Part shown: piece after piece, positions 1-9,087 of the stretch
How the letters are laid out: every line of letters begins with the position of its first letter
Position numbering within the stretch: the stretch's first letter is position 1
Assembly: GCA_937894085.1 (NCBI GenBank)
Contig: CALCSG010000396.1
Location: 1 to 52,763 of the forward strand
From: an uncultured Gammaproteobacteria bacterium
GTDB taxonomy: Bacteria; Pseudomonadota; Gammaproteobacteria; GCA-001735895
Reading direction: 5' to 3'
Length of the DNA stretch: 52,763 bases
Notes under the pieces: model-generated
Told to the model about the DNA's origin: nothing
The model's input: only the letters and a program-made list of their open reading frames with translations
Database searches by the model: none
Position numbers and translations under genes: made by a program

Positions 1-1
1 C

Positions 2-1180
2 CTGTTAAAAGCTGTCGAAGAAGCGAATAAAATTAATCAGGATAATACGACTATTATTGTCGTTGACGTTAAGGAAAAGGCTAAGAAACCCCAGGAAGCC
101 CCTGTTTCTTCGAAAGAATCGTTATCGAAAGCAGTAGCAACAGAACCAGTTTCTTACCAGCAACCCCGCGATAATAAATCTCTAGCGGGCTTTTTCAGGG
201 CAATCATAATACTGTTATTGCTCGGGGCTGGTTACTATGTCTGGCAACAGGGCATGCTGGATGGATTTATTTCTGACGCCACTAATCTTGTTAAGCAACA
301 GATGAAACCTGATGAACCAGTCATTGCCAGCAAATCCGAACAGAAAATAGTTATACCCGCGGCCGCTGAGCCGAGCAAACCCAGAGAGCTGGTTAAGCAA
401 CCGCAACAGGCCGCGTCGGAACCTCTCGTACAGGAAAAGTATGTGGATAAAGCGGATCCTTTCACTGATCGACTTAAGGTGGGTGGGCGTTCGCCGATGA
501 TGATCAAAATTACCGGTGGAAAATTCAGAATGGGCAATTCATCCGGGTTGATTTCGGCTGATGAAACGCCGCGACACGAAGTGACAGTAAAACCCTTCGC
601 CATGTCAGTGAATGAAGTGACTTTTGCTGAATACGATGTATTTGCCAAAGCAAACGGACGTAAACAACCGGATAGCCAGGGGCAGGACAGAAAAACTCAC
701 CCGGTTAGTAATGTGTCGTGGGATGATGCGCTGGCTTATAGTCGCTGGTTGAGTAAACAGACCGGTAACAAATACAGGTTGCCATCGGAAGCAGAGTGGG
801 AGTATGCGGCCCGAGGTGGAACACGCTCAACTTACTGGTGGGGTACAACTAAAGGTTCTGGTAAGGCGCATTGCTTTGACTGTGGGTCAGATTTGAATAC
901 AGGAAAACCGGCAAAGGTCGGGTCTTATCCATCAAACCCATTTGGCCTGAATGATACTGCCGGTAACTTATACGAATGGGTTCATGATTGCTATCACCGG
1001 AATTACAATGATGCTCCAGAGGACGGCTCGGTATGGGATGGTGGTGATTGCTCTGTTCGAATCGTGCGTGGTGGAGCTTTTCGCAGTCCGGCATCTTCAA
1101 TGCGTGTAGAAAATAGAGAAGTGTTTCCCAGTAATAAAGGTCAGTATAACGTCGGTATTCGTATTGCGAGAGATATATAG
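2..1180 (+). CDS. PP2C-like phosphatase C-terminus fused through a membrane segment to an FGE/sulfatase-modifying-factor domain (5' partial)
   Basis: The frame is open from base 2, so the listed start at 218 is only an internal TTG inside a hydrophobic stretch and the gene begins outside the window. The first residues (about DNTTIIVVDV) resemble the last strand of PP2C serine/threonine phosphatases. They are followed by a Lys/Pro/Ser-rich linker, one transmembrane helix (IIILLLLGAGYYVW) and a second linker. A formylglycine-generating-enzyme-like domain follows, with GGKFRMG, YRLPSEAEWEYAARGG, NPFGLNDTAGNLYEW and VRGGAF. The two cysteines that catalytic FGEs carry after the RGG-F motif are absent (RGGAFRSPASSMR), so the domain is more likely a binding or signalling module. 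The inferred topology is cytoplasmic phosphatase and periplasmic FGE domain. The PP2C call rests on about 20 residues. Confidence 0.72.
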   Translation: MLKAVEEANKINQDNTTIIVVDVKEKAKKPQEAPVSSKESLSKAVATEPVSYQQPRDNKSLAGFFRAIIILLLLGAGYYVWQQGMLDGFISDATNLVKQQMKPDEPVIASKSEQKIVIPAAAEPSKPRELVKQPQQAASEPLVQEKYVDKADPFTDRLKVGGRSPMMIKITGGKFRMGNSSGLISADETPRHEVTVKPFAMSVNEVTFAEYDVFAKANGRKQPDSQGQDRKTHPVSNVSWDDALAYSRWLSKQTGNKYRLPSEAEWEYAARGGTRSTYWWGTTKGSGKAHCFDCGSDLNTGKPAKVGSYPSNPFGLNDTAGNLYEWVHDCYHRNYNDAPEDGSVWDGGDCSVRIVRGGAFRSPASSMRVENREVFPSNKGQYNVGIRIARDI

Positions 1181-1213
1181 TCTGTGGCAGATTTTAAAGT
1201 TAAACTAAACTGT

Positions 1214-1486
1214 ATGATAAAAACGCTACTATTAAGTGTGTCTCTGGTCAGCATCCTGACTCCATCCATAGCTTTCAGCTTTAGCTTGCCTGAAATTGAT
1301 TTCTGCCCGCTGGGCGGGCCACCGGGCTGGTTTAATCGTATGACCGGTCAGCATAATCAGCGTTATTACAGGCCTCCACCAGCCATGTTTCGACCTCAAT
1401 ATCCAGCTGTTGCTCCAAATGTCTGGCAAACTCCTGTTAGGCCGTATCCACCGGGCTACTTTCAGCAATATCCTGCTGTTAACTAG
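1214..1486 (+). CDS. Small secreted Pro/Tyr/Gln-rich protein
   Basis: I prefer the ATG at 1214 to the track GTG at 1184. It begins a clear signal peptide ([22 protein letters not shown]) with probable cleavage near residue 20. The mature part is about 70 residues, opens with [17 protein letters not shown] and is then dominated by Pro, Tyr, Gln and Phe ([19 protein letters not shown]). It contains a single cysteine. The composition resembles small exported proteins rich in Pro and Tyr, including sulfur-globule-type proteins, but I cannot assign a family. It follows the PP2C/FGE gene by 33 bases, so the two may be cotranscribed. Its 3' end overlaps the converging yyaL-type gene by 8 bases. Function unknown. 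Confidence 0.6.
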   Translation: MIKTLLLSVSLVSILTPSIAFSFSLPEIDFCPLGGPPGWFNRMTGQHNQRYYRPPPAMFRPQYPAVAPNVWQTPVRPYPPGYFQQYPAVN

Positions 1487-3548
1487 CCTGACTTTTCCAG
1501 CTAGTGATTATCCGCTGGAATTCACTCAGGTCAGTTACTGGATTTTGACAGCTTAAACCCTGGCAAATATAGGCGCAAACTCCATCATCAAACGCGATTT
1601 TATCTTTCATTTCAGCTGGCAGGTCGATATCCTTAGCGATAGCAAAACACAATACATCCGGCAGGTAATGTTGAAAAACACATCGCTGCCAGAGTTGCAT
1701 CTGTTCCGGGTCACCGCGCAAAATAATAATTGTCGCCGGATTTAAATAACTGTCCAGAGCATTCAGTAGTGAACAGTATAGTATTGGATGTTTGTTAAGG
1801 TCAGTGGATGCCGCCAGTAGTGTTTTTTCTGCACTTTGAAGATAATTAACCTTAGCGGATATCAGGCCAAGATATTGTAACGCCTGTGCCGCAATACCAT
1901 TGCCTGACGGTATTGCGTCATCACTGAAAGATTTACTACGGACCAGTAATTGTTCATGATCAAAGCTGGTAAAATAAAAACCACCCTGCGATTTATCTTC
2001 AAATAATTCCAGCATGCTGTCTGCTATTTGTATCGTCCACCGGTACAAATCATTATCCCAGTTATTTTGTAACGCATCGGTTGTCGCCAGTGTAAGATAA
2101 GCATAGTCATCCAGGTAAGCATTGAGATGCGCTTTTCCATTTTTACTGGTTGCCAGTAAGCGCTTATTCTTCCAGTGATGCTGTTTAATAAAGTTAAGAG
2201 CCCTGGTTGCCGATTGCGCATAATCAGGTCGTTCGAAGGTTCTGGCAGCCGTATTCATGCCTCGTATCATCAGCGCATTCCAGGAAGTGAGAATTTTATC
2301 ATCGGTACCCGGGTAGACTCTCTGTTGACGTTGTTGATACAGTTTTTGTTTACAGTTGTGTAAAATTGATTCTATTTCTGAAACTGGCCGCTTGTCCTGT
2401 ATAGCCAGCTGATTAATGTCTACATAGGTGTGTGGATACCATTTTCCTTCGAAGTTGGCTTTACGATTTAAGCCGAAGCTGCGGGAAAATAACGCATACT
2501 CTTCGTTATCTAGCAGACTTTTGATTTGTTCAATTGTCCAGCTATAAAACTTGCCTTCTTCACCTTCGGAATCAGCGTCCTGTGCTGAATAATAACCACC
2601 CTCAGCTGCCTGCATTTCCTGTATTAACCACAGAGCCGATTGATTGACGGCCTGTTCGAAATAGTAGTCCGGTTGAACTTGCTGGGCCCAGCAATACAAC
2701 GCCATTAACTGCCCGTTGTCATATAGCATTTTTTCAAAATGTGGAATCATCCATAACTCATCGGTCGAGTAACGGCAAAAACCACCGCCAAGGTGATCGA
2801 ATAAGCCACCTCCTGACATTTTCCGGGCGCTGTAAAGACCTGCGGCCCTTAACTCATCAAACCGGGTGCCGTAAAAAAAATACTGGCGAAATGTTCTTTC
2901 AATTGAGTAAGGGTGGGGAAATTTGGGGGCAGGAGTGAAGCCTCCATGAGTTGAATCAAATTGCGACATCAACTGTTTGTTGAGGGTGTCAAATATTGAA
3001 GAGTCAAGCTTACCCGGTAGTTGTACAGAAACGCTTATTTGTTGTAAATGCGATTTTATAGAGGCATTTTGCTTTTGTATATCCTGCCTTTTCTCGACCC
3101 AGGCATGTTGTACGGCCAATAATATTTCACTGAATGAGCGCATACCGTGACGTTGAGTAGAGGGAAAATAAGTACCGGCAAAAAATGGTGTTTGATCTGA
3201 CGGTGATAACACCAGAGTTAACGGCCAGCCACCACCTCGACCGGTCATTATCTGATGCGACAGTTGATAAATCTTGTCCAGATCGGGGCGCTCTTCACGG
3301 TCAACTTTGATATTAATGAAATACTGATTCATGATGGCAGCTGTTTTGTCGTCTTCGAATGACTCGTGAGCCATCACATGACACCAGTGGCAGGCCGAAT
3401 AGCCGATGGATAACAGGATCGGTTTTTTCTGTTCACTGGCGAGCGCCAGAGCCTCTGCTCCCCACGGGTACCAGTTGACGGGGTTGTCGGCATGTTGTAA
3501 TAAGTAAGGGCTTGTTTCCTGCCCTAGTTTGTTTTGCGGATTAGCCAT
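1479..3548 (-). CDS. Thioredoxin-domain protein of the YyaL/SPATA20 (DUF255) family
   Basis: A protein of 689 residues, the usual length for this family. The N-terminal thioredoxin-like domain has the signature [15 protein letters not shown] with CxxC at residues 53-56. The rest resembles an alpha/alpha six-hairpin barrel of the N-acylglucosamine-2-epimerase/glycosidase fold ([48 protein letters not shown]). The biochemical activity of the bacterial family is not established. No signal peptide is visible, so it is probably cytoplasmic. The start is ATG at 3548. Its stop overlaps the converging small secreted gene by 8 bases. Confidence 0.93.
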   Translation of the reverse strand: MANPQNKLGQETSPYLLQHADNPVNWYPWGAEALALASEQKKPILLSIGYSACHWCHVMAHESFEDDKTAAIMNQYFINIKVDREERPDLDKIYQLSHQIMTGRGGGWPLTLVLSPSDQTPFFAGTYFPSTQRHGMRSFSEILLAVQHAWVEKRQDIQKQNASIKSHLQQISVSVQLPGKLDSSIFDTLNKQLMSQFDSTHGGFTPAPKFPHPYSIERTFRQYFFYGTRFDELRAAGLYSARKMSGGGLFDHLGGGFCRYSTDELWMIPHFEKMLYDNGQLMALYCWAQQVQPDYYFEQAVNQSALWLIQEMQAAEGGYYSAQDADSEGEEGKFYSWTIEQIKSLLDNEEYALFSRSFGLNRKANFEGKWYPHTYVDINQLAIQDKRPVSEIESILHNCKQKLYQQRQQRVYPGTDDKILTSWNALMIRGMNTAARTFERPDYAQSATRALNFIKQHHWKNKRLLATSKNGKAHLNAYLDDYAYLTLATTDALQNNWDNDLYRWTIQIADSMLELFEDKSQGGFYFTSFDHEQLLVRSKSFSDDAIPSGNGIAAQALQYLGLISAKVNYLQSAEKTLLAASTDLNKHPILYCSLLNALDSYLNPATIIILRGDPEQMQLWQRCVFQHYLPDVLCFAIAKDIDLPAEMKDKIAFDDGVCAYICQGLSCQNPVTDLSEFQRIITSWKSQAS

Positions 3549-3609
3549 GTTTAGTCAATGCGTTAGTCAGGCTTTAATTATGACATAGCTGGAAATTTTA
3601 TAGGCATGA

Positions 3610-3667
3610 TAGTGTAGTGTCCTGTACTGAGCGCATAACTATGCGGGCAGTACAGGACACTACACTA
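3610..3667. repeat. 58-bp long palindrome (hairpin)
   Basis: Two perfect 19-base arms (3610-3628 and 3649-3667, beginning TAGTGTAGTGTCCTG) enclose a 20-base centre that can itself partly pair. The palindrome lies between the chemoreceptor stop and the yyaL-type start, both on the minus strand. There is no T-run on either side, so it is not a standard intrinsic terminator. It could be a processing/stability hairpin or a small mobile palindrome. Confidence 0.8.
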
Positions 3668-3708
3668 GTTAAGGTGGAATTGAGGAATGCCGGATAGAGT
3701 CAATTTTG

Positions 3709-4865
3709 CTAAAACATTTTAATCTCACCAACATCATCAGAAACGACCGCTGTTCTTGCTGAAATTTCATTTTGAACAAGTTGAATATAGTCTGCAGTCA
3801 GCTCATCAAGTAGCTGAAGTACCTGCCGACTGGCATGTTCCATGTTAAAAAGCGCTAGAATACAGTCTTCATGACGACGTTCGTTTTTCGCTGTGAGAGC
3901 TTTTATACCCTGTTGATGAACTTCAGCATGCGGCTTTTCCAGTAAGCGGTAAGCATTTAGAGATGCTAATTCTTTGCCTTTACCTTCGTAATACCATTTA
4001 CCCAGCCTGCATTCGTGATGATTTGAAAAGCTGTCGAGCGGTTTTTGACCCATACCAAATATGTGCTGATAGACGTCCACTTTATACATTACATGATCCA
4101 GTTTTACGGTTTCAATAAATGCCGAGGTTGAGGATGTGCTGATTACCCAGGTCATGTTACTGGCAAGAGCTACCACTTCATCGATAACATTTCCCACTGT
4201 TTTTACCGAGTCGTTCATGCTGTTGCCCGATTCAACAATTTGCTGAAAATCGGATTGAGTTGTACTGGAAAGCTGGTTAATGATCTGTACAAGTTCCTTG
4301 ATCTGTCGGGTTGCATCGGCGGTTTTACCTGCCAGTTTACGAACTTCATCGGCGACTACTGCAAATCCTCTTCCCTGTTCGCCTGCTCGTGCGGCTTCGA
4401 TTGCCGCATTCAGTGCAAGCAAATTGGTCTGGTTCGAGATATCTGAAATGATCTGGGTAAACTGTTCAATGTCCTGAGAGGCTGCATCCAGTTTATTAAC
4501 TGTCTGTACGCTTTGTGAAGTGGTATCTGTTAATGTTTGAATGTTTGAGGAAATTTGTGACAGGATCATCGTACTTTGCTGAAACAGGCTGGAAGTTTCG
4601 CGTAGTTTGGACTGTTCTGCATCCAGAGTTATCGCCGTCTCTGCTGATTTATGACGAATCATATCCAGTGACTCACCTAAATCTGAGAAATGTGTAATCT
4701 CCGAGGTTTTATGTGCAAACTGCTGTAATAAATAATTCAGGTTTTTATTGTTGTAGTCGTTTTTTTTGTCAGGGATGAAATTAACTCATCTTTTTCTGCA
4801 AGCTGATTTTCCAGCTGTTCGACTTTTAGTTGCAGGGTTCTGTTTTTGTCTTTATAACCAAACAT
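3709..4865 (-). CDS. Soluble methyl-accepting chemotaxis protein with C-terminal CZB zinc-binding domain (frameshift in A8 run)
   Basis: The track ORF (4662-3709) lacks its N-terminus. Upstream, the same frame is open to a stop at 4786-4788 with no usable start. A second frame starts at ATG 4865 ([20 protein letters not shown]), a coiled-coil opening typical of soluble chemoreceptors. The frames join at an A8 run (T8 on the plus strand, 4760-4767). A -1 slip on A-AAA-AAA, or one lost A, gives a continuous protein of about 385 residues. The signalling hairpin tip is clear ([33 protein letters not shown]). The CZB domain shows [13 protein letters not shown] plus later histidines. There are no membrane helices, so it is probably cytoplasmic and senses zinc or oxidant. 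Known CZB chemoreceptors respond to zinc and hypochlorite. Confidence 0.85.
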
Positions 4866-4885
4866 TGAAGAAGGCACCGTGGGGA

Positions 4886-4927
4886 AAATATTTCACTGAA
4901 TTTATCGGTAATTATAGTGAAATATTT
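4886..4927. promoter_or_regulatory. 12-bp inverted repeat upstream of the chemoreceptor start
   Basis: AAATATTTCACT (4886-4897) and its exact complement AGTGAAATATTT (4916-4927) are separated by 18 bases. They lie just upstream of the proposed ATG at 4865. The position suits an operator or a 5'-leader hairpin. No regulator can be named. Confidence 0.45.
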
Positions 4928-5146
4928 GGGGTTAATTGCTCAAATAGATCACTTATTTGGTGTATAAAGAATCCAGAGACTATTCAGTGTTACCTGAAGT
5001 AAGGGACGACAAGGGCCTGACAGTAAAGCCCATGACTGGATAATAACTAATGAGGATGCTGCTTGATGACTACAACACCGCAACCCTGGCAGTAATATTA
5101 AGTGAGCTCAGAAATCAGGAGTAATATCTTTCTGTTCTGAATAAAT

Positions 5147-5554
5147 TCAAACCAGTCTGTCTCTGATGCCTCGCAACACTATATCGGTATAGCCGACTAT
5201 TCCCAGAATCTTGCGATGCTCTACTACCGGAGCTCGACCCAACCCGAAATTTTCAAATAAGCGGCTACAATAACGAATATCCATATCAGGGCCGACACTG
5301 ATGACCGGTTTTGACATGATTTCATAAATATTGACGCGTTCCGGCGATTTGTCGCGCGCCAGTACTTTTTTTGCAATATCGGATAACATCACCAGGCCGT
5401 ATTCATCATTTTCATGTCGCTTATCGACAATGATGCACTTGGTTGCGGTAAACTCGGAGTTTTTTAGAACATCGGCTACGGTTGACATGCCGTTGACCAG
5501 ATCATAATCCGTACTCATTACGTCTCTTACACGTATCAGGGTTTTTTGGCTCAT
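5147..5554 (-). CDS. CBS-domain pair protein
   Basis: A protein of 135 residues made almost entirely of two CBS motifs, one near residues 9-65 (VRDVMSTDYDLVN, LVMLSDIAKKVL) and one near 75-130 (IMSKPVISVGPDMDIRYCSRLFENFGLGRAPVVE, ILGIVGYTDIVLR). CBS pairs usually bind adenine nucleotides and act as regulatory modules. The ATG overlaps the stop of the P-II-like gene by 4 bases (ATGA), which indicates translational coupling. It is the last gene of the DUF1538/P-II-like/CBS operon and probably senses energy state for the membrane proteins. That role is inference. Confidence 0.9.
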   Translation of the reverse strand: MSQKTLIRVRDVMSTDYDLVNGMSTVADVLKNSEFTATKCIIVDKRHENDEYGLVMLSDIAKKVLARDKSPERVNIYEIMSKPVISVGPDMDIRYCSRLFENFGLGRAPVVEHRKILGIVGYTDIVLRGIRDRLV

Positions 5555-5901
5555 ATTTCTTCCTCTACAATTTCAGTTAATTCACTAACCTGATGGGATA
5601 CACCAACCGCATCATCGACGTCGATGCTGAAGGCAATACCACTGCCCGGACTGGCGTCAAATTCACCTACTTCAGCGATAACTTCCAGTACGTCTCTGCT
5701 TAAATGTTCTTCGACAAGCAGTAATACTACATCTCTTTGTGTTTCCAGGCTTAGACCAAAAAAGGTTTTTGAAGCGTTAATGCCTTCCCCTTTGGCGCTG
5801 GTAATTACAGTTGATCCGGTGGCACCTTTTTGTTTCGCCGCATCAACAATTTTATCAGTAATCGTATCTTCGGTCAGAGCAATTATCAGTTTAAAGTGCA
5901 T
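5551..5901 (-). CDS. P-II-like regulatory protein
   Basis: I prefer the ATG at 5901 (MHFKLIIALTEDTITDKIVDAAKQKGATGSTVITSAKGEG) to the track start at 6003, giving 116 residues. It is preceded by GAGAGA, and the extra 34 residues of the track ORF overlap the upstream gene. The ferredoxin-like fold pattern and the TGSTVITSAKGEG loop match P-II-family signal proteins. The uridylylation tyrosine motif of true GlnB/GlnK is absent, so this is a P-II-like protein of the kind found beside transporters. It sits between DUF1538 membrane genes and a CBS protein, and probably binds a nucleotide or ion to gate or sense transport. Confidence 0.88.
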   Translation of the reverse strand: MHFKLIIALTEDTITDKIVDAAKQKGATGSTVITSAKGEGINASKTFFGLSLETQRDVVLLLVEEHLSRDVLEVIAEVGEFDASPGSGIAFSIDVDDAVGVSHQVSELTEIVEEEI

Positions 5902-5914
5902 GGTGTTTCTCTCA

Positions 5915-6691
5915 TCAGGTTGATTTTCTTTTTTCACGCCTGGCAATCCACTCAGAAAGTTGAGCGTAAACCATAACGGACATAATTGGGAACAGGCTGG
6001 CAAATGCGATCAGGCCAAAACCATCGAGTAGTGGGCTCCGCCCCGGTACCGTGCTGGAGAGTCCAATACCCAGGGCCGCTACTAAAGGAACGGTCACTGT
6101 AGATGTTGTGACACCACCTGAATCATACGCAAGAGCGATAATTAGACGTGGTGCAAATAGCGTCTGTATGACGACGAATACATAGCCGGTGATAATGTAC
6201 CAATACAGCGGTGTGCCTGTCACGATACGGAAAACTCCCAGCGAGATACCAATTGCGACTCCAATAGCCACTGCAATGCGCAGCCCCCAGATTCCGATGC
6301 TACCCGCTGATACCTGATTGGCCTTAATGGCAACTGCCAGTAATGAGGGTTCTGCTATGGTAGTAGCAAAACCAATTGCAAAGGCAAACAGGTAAACCCA
6401 TTTGTAATGCATCCAGTTAAGCGAGGATTTCGGCTCACCCTGTAAGATGAAGTCGAGATCAGTTAACTGAGTTGCCATTAGCTTACCGAGTGGAAATAAT
6501 GCGGCTTCCAGTCCCTCCAGAAAAAAAGCCAGACCCAGTAACACAAACAGGAAACCCATCAGGATTTTTTTCAGGTTAGGCATGGCTTTTCTTAAAACAA
6601 ATAACTGAAAGCCGAAAATAATGGCCGCAATGGGTAAGACATCCCATATAGTCGCCAGAATGGTTAGCAACAGGTCATAGAAAATATGCAT
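5915..6691 (-). CDS. DUF1538 integral membrane protein (second of a tandem pair)
   Basis: A 258-residue hydrophobic protein with about six to seven predicted membrane segments. It carries the DUF1538 hallmarks: [50 protein letters not shown] and [14 protein letters not shown]. The same motifs occur in the gene immediately upstream, so the two are paralogs. The start codon overlaps the upstream stop by one base (TGATG), and 13 bases separate its stop from the P-II-like start. DUF1538 proteins are thought to be transporters, often with two repeats in one chain, but the substrate is unknown. The two halves here probably form a heterodimer. Confidence 0.9.
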   Translation of the reverse strand: MHIFYDLLLTILATIWDVLPIAAIIFGFQLFVLRKAMPNLKKILMGFLFVLLGLAFFLEGLEAALFPLGKLMATQLTDLDFILQGEPKSSLNWMHYKWVYLFAFAIGFATTIAEPSLLAVAIKANQVSAGSIGIWGLRIAVAIGVAIGISLGVFRIVTGTPLYWYIITGYVFVVIQTLFAPRLIIALAYDSGGVTTSTVTVPLVAALGIGLSSTVPGRSPLLDGFGLIAFASLFPIMSVMVYAQLSEWIARREKRKST

Positions 6692-7422
6692 CAGACCACC
6701 ATGCCATAGGCCATGACAAAAATCATTGGCGTTAAAGAAGCAAATGCAATCAGTCCGAAACCATCTATCATGGGGTTACGCCCCTTAATAGAGCTCGCAA
6801 GACCAACACCCAGGGCGGTCACCAGCGGAACGGTTATAGTCGAGGTGGTTACTCCGCCCGAGTCATAAGCAATACCGATTATTTCCTTAGGGGCAAAAAA
6901 TGTCATGATGACCACGCCGATATAACCACCGATGATTAGATACTGTATTGGCCAGCCACGAATAATTCTTAAAACGCCGACCAGAATAGCGAATCCCACC
7001 GATACGGCGACTGTAATGCGCAGACCAAATGCATAGGATAGTCTGGATTGCTCGCTATCAATAATCATACCGCCAACAGCAGCAACATGTGCCGCTTCTT
7101 TGGCGACGGCAATTAACGCGGGCTCCGCGACTGTGGTACCAAAACCGAGCGAAAAGGCAAACACCAGTAGCCAGAATAAACTGCCTTTTTTGGCGAACTC
7201 GTATGCCATGCTTTCACCGACAGGGAAAAGCCCCATGTTCAAACCTTGCACAAACAGAGTTAAGCCGATGACAACAAACAGAATGCCGGTAGCAATTTCA
7301 CCAAAGTTAGGAATCGGCTGCTGTAAAACAACCAGTTGGAAAAAACCAATCACGCCAATAATTGGTAACAGGTCACGCAGGCTATCCAGTAATGATTTTA
7401 GAATGGCCCTGATTGATTTCAT
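6691..7422 (-). CDS. DUF1538 integral membrane protein (first of a tandem pair)
   Basis: A protein of 243 residues with the family motifs [58 protein letters not shown] and [14 protein letters not shown]. It begins the operon DUF1538-DUF1538-PII-like-CBS; about 130 AT-rich bases precede it. Compared with the downstream paralog it has an extra hydrophilic insert ([21 protein letters not shown]). The conserved SGGVTTST loop in both copies is a candidate ion or substrate site. Transport function is inferred from topology and family context only. Confidence 0.9.
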   Translation of the reverse strand: MKSIRAILKSLLDSLRDLLPIIGVIGFFQLVVLQQPIPNFGEIATGILFVVIGLTLFVQGLNMGLFPVGESMAYEFAKKGSLFWLLVFAFSLGFGTTVAEPALIAVAKEAAHVAAVGGMIIDSEQSRLSYAFGLRITVAVSVGFAILVGVLRIIRGWPIQYLIIGGYIGVVIMTFFAPKEIIGIAYDSGGVTTSTITVPLVTALGVGLASSIKGRNPMIDGFGLIAFASLTPMIFVMAYGMVV

Positions 7423-7551
7423 AAAATAGAGGTTAGTTTTTTATTATTAATTTAGAGTTTATAGCAGCTTTAAATATTAAAATACATAATAGTCGATATT
7501 AACAGAGGGTAACAGTGCTGTCTTGATCTGTACAGGTTATGGTTTTTTTGC

Positions 7552-7971
7552 TTAAGTAAATTCCACTGAGATATCCATCTTAATATTGGCTGGCAGATTA
7601 GTCGATACCGGGCAATGTGTCATGCGCTCCATTATGTAATCAATATGACTCTGAGTCACTACACCTGATTTTATTTTAGCCTTAAAAGAGACGGAAATGT
7701 TATTTAAATCCCACAACTCGCCCGCTTCAACCTGCATCTTACCGCTAGCTGATTCCAGTATCAGGTTGCATTCGGCACTATTGGCTCTCATATACAGGTG
7801 CTGGCAGGAGAACAGGGCATTGATAAATAGTATAAAACCCGGTGAACGAATGTTTAAATCAAGCGACTCCCATTGGTTGTCATGCAGAATTTCAACTCGT
7901 AAATCTTTTATTTCATTTTCCTTGTTCTGGTAACTGCTGTTTAACTTCAGGTGAAAATGTCTGTTACTCAT
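7552..7971 (-). CDS. OsmC-like family protein
   Basis: A protein of 139 residues. Two cysteine contexts fit the OsmC/Ohr fold: NALFSCQHLYMRANSAECNLIL in the middle and ERMTHCPVSTNLPANI near the C-terminus. OsmC-type enzymes use two such cysteines to reduce organic peroxides. The N-terminal half (residues 1-45) matches poorly, so the assignment to the broader OsmC-like group is tentative. It lies between the DUF1538 operon and the ABC importer on the same strand, about 30 bases from the ATPase stop. Its link to either is unclear. Confidence 0.62.
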   Translation of the reverse strand: MSNRHFHLKLNSSYQNKENEIKDLRVEILHDNQWESLDLNIRSPGFILFINALFSCQHLYMRANSAECNLILESASGKMQVEAGELWDLNNISVSFKAKIKSGVVTQSHIDYIMERMTHCPVSTNLPANIKMDISVEFT

Positions 7972-8004
7972 AATATTGTCATTGTTAATGAAAACTGGAA
8001 GTGA

Positions 8005-9075
8005 CTACATGATAATGATTTTATCATTATTTATTGTTAAGCCTACCGTAGATCCAGTTTCTGCTGGAACATTATCAAAACTGTACATCTCATCAACAAT
8101 CAACTGTTGCCGGCCTACCTGAATTTCGTAGCGAACAATATTCCCCAGAAATTCACGAATTTTAACCTGGCCCTGTAAATCGGCAGTGTTGCTTTCAGCT
8201 TCGCACAAAGCCAGGTTTTGCGGGCGAAGCACTATCGATTTACTACCTTCAATATCGCTGGACTGTAATGATATCTGCATGCCCTTTCCATCGTCAAACA
8301 GAGTGTAATTAGACTGTTTGCTGAGAGTTCCCTGTATCACATTCGCACTGCCAAGAAATTGAGCGACGAAAAGGTTATCGGGATGGTCATACAATTCCAT
8401 CGGTGCTCCGATCTGTTGTACGATGCCGTCTTTAAGAACCGCAATGCGGTCAGCAGTGGTATTGGCCTCTTCCTGGTCGTGCGTTACAAAAATAGTGGTG
8501 AGAGAAAGTTTGCGCTGCAATTCAAGTAGCTCCTGGCGCATATGAACACGTAATGTTGCATCCAGGTTGGATAAAGGTTCATCCAGTAATAATACCTTGG
8601 GCTCAATCACCAGCGTACGCGCCAGTGCTACGCGTTGCTGCTGTCCGCCGGATAACTGATTTGGACGACGTTCTGCATAGTCCTGCAGACCAACCAGTTC
8701 CAGTACGTCCTTTACACGTTGGTTAATTTCATTTTTAGGTAGCTTACGTTCTTCCAGACCGAAAGCTACATTTTTATAAATAGTCATATGGGGCCAAAGT
8801 GCATAATTCTGAAATACCATGCCTACCTGACGTTTCCAGGGTGGTAGTGCAGACACTTCTTCATCGCCGAGGAAAACCTGTCCTTTCTGGCAATGCTCGA
8901 ACCCGGCAATCAATCTCAGTAGAGTCGATTTACCACAACCGGATGGTCCAAGGAAGGCAAAAAATTCTCCCTGTTTGATGCTCAGACTGACATCCTTGAT
9001 GACTCGCGTATTGCCATAGGATAAATCGATATTTTTTAATTCGATGCCGACGGAATGTGTCTGTAGTGGTGGCAT
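8005..9075 (-). CDS. ABC transporter ATP-binding protein (FbpC/PotA-type)
   Basis: A protein of 356 residues. It has Walker A GPSGCGKST (residues 43-51), Q-loop QNYALWPHM, signature LSGGQQQRVALAR, Walker B VLLLDEPLSNLD and the switch histidine FVTHDQEEA. A C-terminal TOBE-like region follows. This layout matches importers for ferric iron, polyamines, thiamine or 2-aminoethylphosphonate. It follows the fused permease gene by 12 bases in the order binding protein-permease-ATPase. The substrate is not determined by this subunit; see the binding protein. Confidence 0.94.
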   Translation of the reverse strand: MPPLQTHSVGIELKNIDLSYGNTRVIKDVSLSIKQGEFFAFLGPSGCGKSTLLRLIAGFEHCQKGQVFLGDEEVSALPPWKRQVGMVFQNYALWPHMTIYKNVAFGLEERKLPKNEINQRVKDVLELVGLQDYAERRPNQLSGGQQQRVALARTLVIEPKVLLLDEPLSNLDATLRVHMRQELLELQRKLSLTTIFVTHDQEEANTTADRIAVLKDGIVQQIGAPMELYDHPDNLFVAQFLGSANVIQGTLSKQSNYTLFDDGKGMQISLQSSDIEGSKSIVLRPQNLALCEAESNTADLQGQVKIREFLGNIVRYEIQVGRQQLIVDEMYSFDNVPAETGSTVGLTINNDKIIIM

Positions 9076-9087
9076 GATAACTCCTGA

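Noticed and set aside
235-648. Minus-strand 137-residue ORF
   Set aside because: It is a shadow of the FGE-fusion gene, with no coding-like composition or start signal.
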